DNA from: an uncultured Actinomycetes bacterium
GTDB lineage: Bacteria; Actinomycetota; Acidimicrobiia; Acidimicrobiales; Microtrichaceae
DNA: 5,237 nucleotides
Direction: 5' to 3'
NCBI GenBank assembly: GCA_903953195.1
Contig: CAJBIS010000234.1
Span: 1-5,237 of the forward strand
Part shown: positions 1 to 4,505 of the stretch, one piece after another
Layout: each line of letters opens with the position of its first letter
Position numbering within the stretch: position 1 is the stretch's first letter
Translations under genes and position numbers: made by a program
Notes under the pieces: model-generated
Told to the model about the DNA's origin: nothing
The model's input: only the letters and a program-made list of their open reading frames with translations
The model's database searches: none

Positions 1-82
1 GGGCGTCGAGTCGGGCGGTCGCGGCGGCGGCACCGCCGGCGATCGCGATCGGTGGGGTGGGTGCGCCGGGTCCGGTCTCCAT
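1..82 (-). CDS. Possible 5' end of an unidentified gene running off the left edge (partial)
   Basis: Reading the minus strand from an ATG at 82, the frame stays open for 27 codons to the window edge. The predicted start is METGPGAPTPPIAIAGG, followed by an alanine-rich stretch ending in ARLDA. Most codons end in G or C, as in the neighbouring genes. No Shine-Dalgarno is visible, but TAGCGT (91-96, minus strand) ends 8 nt before the ATG, the same arrangement as at other starts here. That makes a leaderless gene, divergent from the DUF4190 gene, plausible. The product cannot be identified from 27 residues. The glycine- and alanine-rich stretch after two isoleucines could be a nucleotide-binding turn, but this is guesswork. 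The fragment could also be non-coding, since GC-rich DNA often stays open by chance. Confidence 0.35.
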   Translation of the reverse strand, partial: METGPGAPTPPIAIAGGAAAATARLDA

Positions 83-90
83 GGGCGGCG

Positions 91-96
91 ACGCTA
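91..96 (-). promoter_or_regulatory. Candidate -10 element for the left-edge minus-strand gene
   Basis: TAGCGT on the minus strand fits the actinobacterial TAnnnT pattern and lies 8 nt before the ATG at 82. Transcription would begin at or next to the A of that ATG, giving a leaderless mRNA. I see no good -35 hexamer at 16-18 bp spacing. The call rests on position and on the similar placement at three other genes. Confidence 0.3.
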
Positions 97-173
97 GTTC
101 GGGCTCGCCCTGTCGGCCCCAACCGTCGGCGCAGTCGGCGCCATGATCGGCGGCCCGGAACGGCAGCCGCGGC

Positions 174-179
174 TACGTT
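174..179 (+). promoter_or_regulatory. Candidate -10 element for the DUF4190 gene (leaderless)
   Basis: TACGTT fits TAnnnT and is followed by 8 nt (180-187) and the ATG at 188, so the predicted transcript starts about at the start codon. No purine-rich Shine-Dalgarno precedes that ATG. No TTGACA-like hexamer is found at 16-18 bp upstream, so this would be a -10-dominated promoter or one using an alternative sigma factor. Confidence 0.35.
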
Positions 180-187
180 CTGCGCGT

Positions 188-700
188 ATGAGCGATGACC
201 CGGCGCAGCCCCCCGTTCCGCCCCCGCCCGGTGGCGAACCGACCGTTCCGTTGGGTGGGACGCCGCCACCTACGCCCGGAAGTCCGCTGCCTCCGCCGCC
301 GGGTGCCGCTGTGCCACCGCCGCCCGGCGGGTTCACGCCACCGCCCCCCGGTCAGCCGGCCGGGTTCGCTCCGCCGCCGGCCCAGCCGTACAACCCGAGC
401 ATCGGTGGCACGGCTCAGCAGCAGAACGGAATGGCGATCGCCTCGCTCATCTGCGGAATCATCTCAGTGGTCCTCGGACTCTGCTTCGGGTTGTTCTGTC
501 TCGGACTCGTCGGGCTGATACCGGGGATCGTGGCGCTGGTCACCGGCAACCTCGGTCTCAGGAAGGCCGACGAGATGGGCGGCACCGGCAAGGGGTTGGC
601 GATCGCCGGCATGGTGCTCGGGGGAATCGGAACCGTCCCCAGCATTGTGTGGCTGGTTCTCCTCGGGGTCTCGGCCCTCACGAACTCCACGACCAGCTGA
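188..700 (+). CDS. Proline-rich DUF4190-type membrane protein
   Basis: This 170-residue protein has two parts. Residues 1-75 are a low-complexity Pro/Gly tail with four PPPPG units (11-15, 35-39, 43-47, 51-55), presumably disordered and probably cytoplasmic. Residues 80-161 match the small membrane domain DUF4190. They begin NGMAIASLICGIISVVLG, then a second hydrophobic stretch around 100-119, a polar segment LRKADEMGGTGKG (124-136), and a last membrane segment at about 137-160. The GLAIAGMVLG piece after the polar turn is typical of the family. Function is unknown; proline-rich tails on such proteins may bind partners, but nothing here shows which. I chose the ATG at 188 because the upstream in-frame ATG at 143 adds an atypical Arg-rich extension and because TACGTT sits 8 nt before 188. 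Its stop is 21 bp from the convergent glpD stop. Domain assignment is strong, role unknown. Confidence 0.85.
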   Translation: MSDDPAQPPVPPPPGGEPTVPLGGTPPPTPGSPLPPPPGAAVPPPPGGFTPPPPGQPAGFAPPPAQPYNPSIGGTAQQQNGMAIASLICGIISVVLGLCFGLFCLGLVGLIPGIVALVTGNLGLRKADEMGGTGKGLAIAGMVLGGIGTVPSIVWLVLLGVSALTNSTTS

Positions 701-704
701 CAGG

Positions 705-718
705 CGTCGCCGCCGACG
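705..718. terminator. Possible small hairpin between convergent genes
   Basis: The 21-bp gap between the DUF4190 gene stop (700) and the glpD stop (722) contains CGTCG-CCGC-CGACG, a perfect 5-bp GC stem with a 4-nt loop. It is placed where a shared bidirectional terminator would lie. There is no T-run on either strand, so it is not a classical intrinsic terminator, and short GC stems are common by chance in DNA this GC-rich. Confidence 0.25.
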
Positions 719-721
719 ACC

Positions 722-2413
722 TCAGGCGCCGATGAGCGTCTCGAGGTGGGTCTCGGGCAGGCTCGCCGAGGTGCGCTCGTGCAGCACCGACGACTGGTAC
801 TCCTCGGCGGACCGTTCGATCGTGGCGGTGTCGGTGCCGAGTTCCGCGGCGATCATCTGACCGACCTCGCCGGCGGCATCCGCGGAGTCGTCTCGGGCCA
901 GCAGTCGGGCTCGGGTGCGCCGGCTGAGGACGTCGTCGACGTCGGTGGCCATCTCGTGGCGGATGGCGAACTCGACCTCGGCGCGGACGTAGGGGAGTCC
1001 GGCCACGACCGGTTCGAGGAGCGATGAGTCGTGCTGGATCGCGGCCATCAGCTCGCGGGCCTCGCCGCCGTAGCGGTTGCCGAGGTGTTCGACGACCTCG
1101 AGGGGAACGTCGGGGAAGGCGTCGGCGGCCCGGCCGAGCGTGTCGTAGCCGACGGCACCGCGGAGCCGGAGGTGCTTGGTCGAACTCTTCGGATAACCGA
1201 CGAATCCGGGCCGTGATGCGAGGACGTGCTCGATGACCTCGTCGACGGTGTCGGCGGCCATCTCTCGGTACGTCGTGAGCTTGCCGCCGGTGATGGTGAC
1301 GACACCCGAGGTGGACGTGGCGACGCTGTGGCGGCGCGACAGGTCGGCGGTGCGGCCCGACGACGCGGACTTCACCAGCGGCCGGAGCCCGGCCCAGGTG
1401 CCGACGACGTCGTCGGGGGTGATCTCGGACGTGCACGAGAAGTTGATGGCGGACAGCAGGTACTCGACGTCCTCCGGGGTGCACTGCGGGTCGTCGACCG
1501 GACCGTCGTAGTCGGTGTCGGTCGTGCCGATGTAGGTGAATCGGCCGTTCGGGACGACGAACACCGAGCGGCGGTCCGACGGCACGGGCACGACGGCGGC
1601 GATCTGGTTGCGCACCTTCTCCCACGGCACGGTCAGGTGGATGCCCTTGGCGGGACGGATGGAATCGGGGTTCGTGCCCTCGTCGAAGGTGCGGACGTCG
1701 TCGGCCCAGACGCCTGCGGCGTTCACCACCGCACGTGCCCGCACCGTGAAGCGTTCCCCGTCGGCCTCGACCTCGACTCCGTCGGCACGTCCGGCTGAGT
1801 CCTTGGAGACGCCGACGGCGGCGACACGGTTGGCCACGACCGCGCCGTACTCGAGGGCGGCAGTGCGCAGCACGGTGAGCACCAGGCGGGCATCGTCGGC
1901 GGCGGCGTCGTAGTAGAGGTACGCCGAGACGAGCCGTTCCCGGGGGAGTGTCGGCATGTAACTGAGCGCCTCGGCCTTGTCGAGCCGCTTGTGGAGCTTG
2001 CCGACCCGCCAGCCCCCGGTCAGGTCGTAGCCCCACATGGCGCCACCGAGGAGGCGGGCGATCTTGGCGGGAATCACGCCGCCCTTGCCGAACATCGGGA
2101 TGAGGAACGGCAGCGTCGTGACCAGGTGCGGCGCGTTCTTCAGGAGGCGCTGACGCTCGGCGAGCGCCTCGTAGACCAGTCCGATCTCGCCCTGCTGCAG
2201 ATACCTCAGGCCACCATGCACCAGTTTCGACGACTTGGACGACGTGCCCGAGGCGAAGTCGTCGCGTTCGATGAGCGCGGCGCGCATTCCTCGGGCTGCG
2301 GCGTCGAGGACCACGCCGGCGCCGGTGATGCCACCGCCGACGACGAGGAGGTCGAAGGTCTCGTCCCGCAGGGCGGCGATGGATTCGGCACGGACGAACG
2401 GTCGATGAGGCAC
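722..2413 (-). CDS. glpD: Aerobic glycerol-3-phosphate dehydrogenase (FAD, quinone-linked)
   Basis: GlpD oxidises sn-glycerol 3-phosphate to dihydroxyacetone phosphate and passes electrons through FAD to membrane quinone (EC 1.1.5.3; menaquinone expected in Actinomycetota). The 563-residue length suits the family. The Rossmann dinucleotide motif VVGGGITGAG is at 24-33 and the flavin/substrate segment TSSKSSKLVHGGLRYLQ at 57-73. A further FAD-fold segment, NAAGVWADDV, is at 231-240, GLRPL at 342-346, and the C-terminal FAD motif ITGGKLTTYR at 374-383. By motif, R70/Y71, R344 and K378 correspond to the Arg54/Tyr55, Arg317 and Lys354 substrate-pocket residues of E. coli GlpD. Residues from about 405 to the end form the helical C-terminal domain, with a conserved-looking FAIRHEMATDVDDVLSRRTR (482-501). 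The start codon is GTG. It has no Shine-Dalgarno, but TATCCT lies 6 nt upstream, suggesting a leaderless mRNA. No glpK or glpF is in view. Nothing appears truncated. Confidence 0.96.
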   Translation of the reverse strand: MPHRPFVRAESIAALRDETFDLLVVGGGITGAGVVLDAAARGMRAALIERDDFASGTSSKSSKLVHGGLRYLQQGEIGLVYEALAERQRLLKNAPHLVTTLPFLIPMFGKGGVIPAKIARLLGGAMWGYDLTGGWRVGKLHKRLDKAEALSYMPTLPRERLVSAYLYYDAAADDARLVLTVLRTAALEYGAVVANRVAAVGVSKDSAGRADGVEVEADGERFTVRARAVVNAAGVWADDVRTFDEGTNPDSIRPAKGIHLTVPWEKVRNQIAAVVPVPSDRRSVFVVPNGRFTYIGTTDTDYDGPVDDPQCTPEDVEYLLSAINFSCTSEITPDDVVGTWAGLRPLVKSASSGRTADLSRRHSVATSTSGVVTITGGKLTTYREMAADTVDEVIEHVLASRPGFVGYPKSSTKHLRLRGAVGYDTLGRAADAFPDVPLEVVEHLGNRYGGEARELMAAIQHDSSLLEPVVAGLPYVRAEVEFAIRHEMATDVDDVLSRRTRARLLARDDSADAAGEVGQMIAAELGTDTATIERSAEEYQSSVLHERTSASLPETHLETLIGA

Positions 2414-2419
2414 GTCTGC

Positions 2420-2425
2420 AGGATA
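2420..2425 (-). promoter_or_regulatory. Candidate -10 element for glpD (leaderless)
   Basis: On the minus strand TATCCT (TAnnnT) is followed by six bases, GCAGAC, and then the GTG start at 2413. The seventh base after the hexamer is the G of GTG, the expected transcription start. No Shine-Dalgarno is seen, and no recognisable -35 lies at 16-18 bp, so an activator may be needed. Confidence 0.4.
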
Positions 2426-2500
2426 CGACGCCTCGGCCGATCCGAGCGGCCATCACGGAGGGTGGTCAGTGCAACGCGTAGGTGAATCCCCCAGTCGACC

Positions 2501-2516
2501 TGTGACATCGACCACT
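2501..2516. promoter_or_regulatory. Candidate CRP/GlxR-type operator
   Basis: TGTGA-CATCGA-CCACT matches the CRP-family consensus TGTGA-N6-TCACA at 8 of 10 defined positions, with the left half perfect. It lies 87 bp upstream of the glpD start and about 50 bp upstream of the TTGACA box of the divergent secreted-protein gene. Carbon-source control of glpD by cAMP-CRP is known in E. coli, and GlxR/Crp regulators read this motif in actinobacteria. The right half is imperfect and no regulator is in the window, so this is a candidate only. Confidence 0.3.
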
Positions 2517-2527
2517 GAACGACGTTC
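2517..2527. repeat. Perfect palindrome, possible operator
   Basis: GAACG-A-CGTTC is a perfect 5-1-5 inverted repeat immediately next to the CRP-like site in the glpD/secreted-protein intergenic region. Its size fits half-sites of a dimeric repressor. It resembles the actinobacterial SOS box GAAC-N4-GTTC, but the spacer between GAAC and GTTC is 3 bases, not 4, so I do not call it a LexA site. Confidence 0.35.
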
Positions 2528-2541
2528 ATGCTGGAATGGTG

Positions 2542-2554
2542 GGGAATTCTTCCC
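2542..2554. repeat. Short inverted repeat upstream of the TTGACA promoter
   Basis: GGGAA-TTC-TTCCC is a perfect 5-3-5 inverted repeat ending 11 bp before the TTGACA hexamer at 2566. The position suits an activator or repressor site for the secreted-protein gene. No regulator family is recognised, and short repeats of this size can arise by chance. Confidence 0.3.
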
Positions 2555-2565
2555 GGATTCGAGGG

Positions 2566-2594
2566 TTGACAAGGACATTCCACATCGTCACCCT
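2566..2594 (+). promoter_or_regulatory. Candidate housekeeping-type promoter of the secreted-protein gene
   Basis: A perfect TTGACA (2566-2571) is followed after 17 bp by CACCCT (2589-2594), which keeps the two most important -10 bases, A at position 2 and T at position 6. Predicted transcription start is near 2600-2601. This gives a 5' UTR of about 60 nt containing a hairpin and a Shine-Dalgarno before the ATG at 2663. Confidence 0.5.
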
Positions 2595-2614
2595 GCGTGA
2601 TGTCATCCGAAGTA

Positions 2615-2631
2615 GCGGGAGCCGCTCCCGC
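2615..2631 (+). other. Perfect 7-bp hairpin in the predicted 5' UTR
   Basis: GCGGGAG-CCG-CTCCCGC gives a perfect 7-bp, nearly all-GC stem with a 3-nt loop. It starts about 14 nt after the predicted transcription start and ends 31 bp before the ATG at 2663. It could stabilise the mRNA end, act as an RNA control element, or be a protein-binding palindrome in DNA. It has no downstream T-run, so it is not an intrinsic terminator. Confidence 0.5.
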
Positions 2632-2650
2632 AGATCCCCGAGAAAGGTCC

Positions 2651-2662
2651 AGGACCCCCCCC
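2651..2662 (+). promoter_or_regulatory. Shine-Dalgarno AGGA followed by a run of eight C
   Basis: AGGA (2651-2654) stands 8 nt before the ATG at 2663, a good ribosome-binding distance, and supports that start. The whole spacer (2655-2662) is C8. A second purine stretch, AAAGG (2643-2647), is too far away to be optimal. Length change in the C run would alter the spacing. Confidence 0.55.
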
Positions 2663-4171
2663 ATGGTCACCGTCAGTCCCCGCAACCGACGTCGAACCAA
2701 GCTCGCCGCTGCCGCTGCGCTCGTCACCACGCTGCTCGCAGCAGCGTGCCTGCACGCCCCGGCGGCCAGCGCCGCCGGCACCCGGACGGTGTCGGTGACG
2801 TGGTCGTGCAACAACACCTCGCTCAACGCTGGATCGGCCACGAACTGCAAGATCACCGTGACCGACACCAACTCCGGTACGAAGAACGATCCGGACGGTG
2901 TGGTGAACTTCACAACGGCATCACCGACGGCGCTCGCCAACTCGGTGCGGTTCTCCGTCTCGTCGTGCACGCTGGCGGACGACGGCTCGAACAAGACGGC
3001 GTGCACGATCAGGGTGCGACCGCTCGGCAATGGGTCGCCGGTGATGACGGCGTCGTACGTCGCATCGGACGACCATCAGGACAAGTCGGCGACCCGCACG
3101 CTCACCGTGTCGTCGAACAACAACCCGGTCATCGCCCCGGCGGCGACCTACTCGACATCGGCGGGCACCATCGGTGCCACCTTCGACCTGACACTGGTGT
3201 CGTGCACCGCCGGGACAGCTCCGGAGTTCGGACTGTTCGTCTCCGAGACCGGCGACCCCGAGTCGGTGACCGACGAGTACCGCCCGTGGCGGAGCACGGT
3301 CTCCTCGTGGGGCTCAGCGCTCTACCAGCCCACGATCCCGGTCGACAATGCAACCTCGAGCTTCCGGGTCCGCTACTACTGCGCCGATGGCACGCCTGCT
3401 GACGCCGACGACGACAAGATCGACTGGTCGAGCTCGCTCTACACCTTCACCGTCTCGGCCAACGCCGTGACGCCGGCGCTCAAGGCGGCGGTGTCCACCG
3501 GCACGCCGGTCGCAGCGTCGACGCTGTCGTCCGCCGTGGGTACCTGGAGTGTCGATCCCGACTCGTTGCCGGGCACCGACACCCTGGGAATTCCCGGGGC
3601 GCAGGCTGCGGCGCTCAAGACGCGGGTCGATGGAATCGCCGGGCCGTCCGGTCAGGTGACGCGTCTGGCGACGGCAGCGCTGGGCCGTCAGGCCGATCGG
3701 GCGTTCATGGACAAGTGGGTGCCGGTCGTCGCCACGAAGGGCACGTACTCCTTGGAGCGGGCGCTCGAGGCGACACCCGAGTTCTTCGGCACGTTCGCCT
3801 TCGCCACGCCGGACCTGTTCATCCAGCGGGCGTACGAGCGGGTCCACGGCCGCTGGCCGACCACCGCCGAGCGGGCCGCAGCTCAGCAGGTCCTGCGCAC
3901 CGGGACCGTGACCCGGATCGCGTTCCTGCGGTCACTCGTCGAGGCGCCGGAACGGCGGGCGGCGACGGCGAACCGCGACTACGTGGCGGCCACCTACCAG
4001 GCGCTCACGAAGGTCGTGCCGTCGGCGAACGATCTGGGTCGGTTCACGGCGCTGCTCGACGATGTGATCGTGCGGGTGTCGGTCGTCGAGGAGGTGGCGC
4101 TGAGCCGGGCCACGGCCGCTCAGTGGGTGACGGCCCTGGCGTCACCGACGGGTTCGACCGTCCGGTTCTGA
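2663..4171 (+). CDS. Secreted Ig-like protein with C-terminal DUF4214-like repeats
   Basis: This is a 502-residue exported protein. Residues 1-37 form a signal peptide: a basic start NRRRTK, an Ala/Leu core, and a signal peptidase I site after ASA (35-37). LAAAC (26-29 region) is a poor lipobox. Residues 42-150 look like a bacterial Ig-like domain: VSVTWSC, then NCKITVTDTNSG, GVVNFTT, SSCTLADDG, ACTIRV and a final ASYVAS...TLTV strand. Cysteines 49/62 and 102/114 could pair. Residues 155-268 are probably another beta domain, with C181 and C240. Residues about 331-485 appear to hold three diverged helical repeats of DUF4214 type: LATAALGRQAD...TPEF, RAYERVHGRWP...APERR, and ATYQALTKVVP...VALSR, at a period of 54-55. 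DUF4214 proteins are often extracellular, and its exact role is unknown. The ATG at 2663 is preferred over GTG/ATG at 2597/2600 because it has a Shine-Dalgarno and the 21-22 extra codons are A-ending or rare in type. Confidence 0.85.
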   Translation: MVTVSPRNRRRTKLAAAAALVTTLLAAACLHAPAASAAGTRTVSVTWSCNNTSLNAGSATNCKITVTDTNSGTKNDPDGVVNFTTASPTALANSVRFSVSSCTLADDGSNKTACTIRVRPLGNGSPVMTASYVASDDHQDKSATRTLTVSSNNNPVIAPAATYSTSAGTIGATFDLTLVSCTAGTAPEFGLFVSETGDPESVTDEYRPWRSTVSSWGSALYQPTIPVDNATSSFRVRYYCADGTPADADDDKIDWSSSLYTFTVSANAVTPALKAAVSTGTPVAASTLSSAVGTWSVDPDSLPGTDTLGIPGAQAAALKTRVDGIAGPSGQVTRLATAALGRQADRAFMDKWVPVVATKGTYSLERALEATPEFFGTFAFATPDLFIQRAYERVHGRWPTTAERAAAQQVLRTGTVTRIAFLRSLVEAPERRAATANRDYVAATYQALTKVVPSANDLGRFTALLDDVIVRVSVVEEVALSRATAAQWVTALASPTGSTVRF

Positions 4172-4190
4172 CGGCGTCGCCCAACTCACT

Positions 4191-4219
4191 TGGACATCGT
4201 CGGCTGACATTGCGAGAAT
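4191..4219 (+). promoter_or_regulatory. Candidate promoter of the whiB-trpD pair (leaderless)
   Basis: TGGACA (4191-4196), a 17-bp spacer and GAGAAT (4214-4219) form a fair -35/-10 pair in the 56-bp gap after the secreted-protein gene. The -10 ends 8 nt before the whiB ATG at 4228, and there is no Shine-Dalgarno, so the mRNA should start at or within a base or two of the ATG. trpD is likely transcribed from here too. Confidence 0.45.
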
Positions 4220-4227
4220 CGCCATCC

Positions 4228-4494
4228 ATGGACACCGCGTGGGCCGGAGAGGCCGCCTGTCGAGGCCTCGACCCGATGATCTTCTACCCGGCCACCGACG
4301 AGGAGGCCGACACCGCCAAGGAGATCTGCGCGGGCTGCCCGGTCCAGATCGAGTGTCTCGAGCACGCCATCGGCGAGCGTGAGCACAACGGCGTCTGGGG
4401 TGGAGCCACCGAGCGGGAGCGCCAGCGCATCATCCGGCGCCGCCGCCGGCAGCGGGCCCTCGCCAACGCCACCGCCGGCGCCACCGCCGGCTGA
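4228..4494 (+). CDS. WhiB-family iron-sulfur transcriptional regulator
   Basis: WhiB-like proteins bind a [4Fe-4S] cluster through four cysteines. They act in the cytoplasm, commonly together with the principal sigma factor, in responses to redox, nitric oxide, stress or development. This 88-residue protein has all four ligands, C11, C34, C37 and C43, in the spacing C-X22-C-X2-C-X5-C. The upstream part carries the family's early WAGEAAC and DPMIFYP elements. The turn GVWGG is at 55-59, followed by ATERERQRIIRR and an Arg-rich tail (70-76) suited to DNA contact. An Ala/Gly-rich end follows. The WhiB subclass cannot be set from sequence alone. The ATG at 4228 is the only start that gives a family-like N-terminus; upstream in-frame codons overlap the preceding gene in another frame. 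The gene sits 56 bp after that gene and 11 bp before trpD, so co-transcription with trpD is likely. Confidence 0.95.
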   Translation: MDTAWAGEAACRGLDPMIFYPATDEEADTAKEICAGCPVQIECLEHAIGEREHNGVWGGATERERQRIIRRRRRQRALANATAGATAG

Positions 4495-4505
4495 GCGGAC
4501 CGACC

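Noticed and set aside
143..187. Upstream ATG giving a 15-residue N-terminal extension of the DUF4190 protein
   Set aside because: The extension is Arg-rich and unlike the family, and the -10-like element would lie inside it; ATG at 188 fits better.
215..385. Repeated CCGCC-rich DNA in the DUF4190 gene as a possible repeat array
   Set aside because: The repetition follows from codons for PPPPG units within an intact reading frame; there is no regular spacing or conserved unit as in CRISPR or tandem repeats.
701..721. Classical intrinsic terminator between the convergent genes
   Set aside because: Only a 5-bp stem and no T-run on either strand; kept as a low-confidence hairpin only.
678..2456. 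Long minus-strand open frame overlapping glpD (592 codons)
   Set aside because: It is an Arg/Pro-rich translation of glpD in another frame; the glpD frame carries all family motifs.
2517..2527. LexA/SOS box resemblance (GAAC...GTTC)
   Set aside because: The spacer between GAAC and GTTC is 3 bases whereas the actinobacterial SOS box needs 4, and neither flanking gene is a DNA-repair gene.
2738..2752. Lipoprotein signal (lipobox) at C29 of the secreted protein
   Set aside because: The residues before Cys are LAAAC, with Ala rather than Leu at -3; the later ASA site is a better signal peptidase I site.
2206..3030. Minus-strand open frame spanning the glpD start, the intergenic region and the secreted-protein start
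   Set aside because: It crosses two well-supported genes and their promoters and has no recognisable domain.
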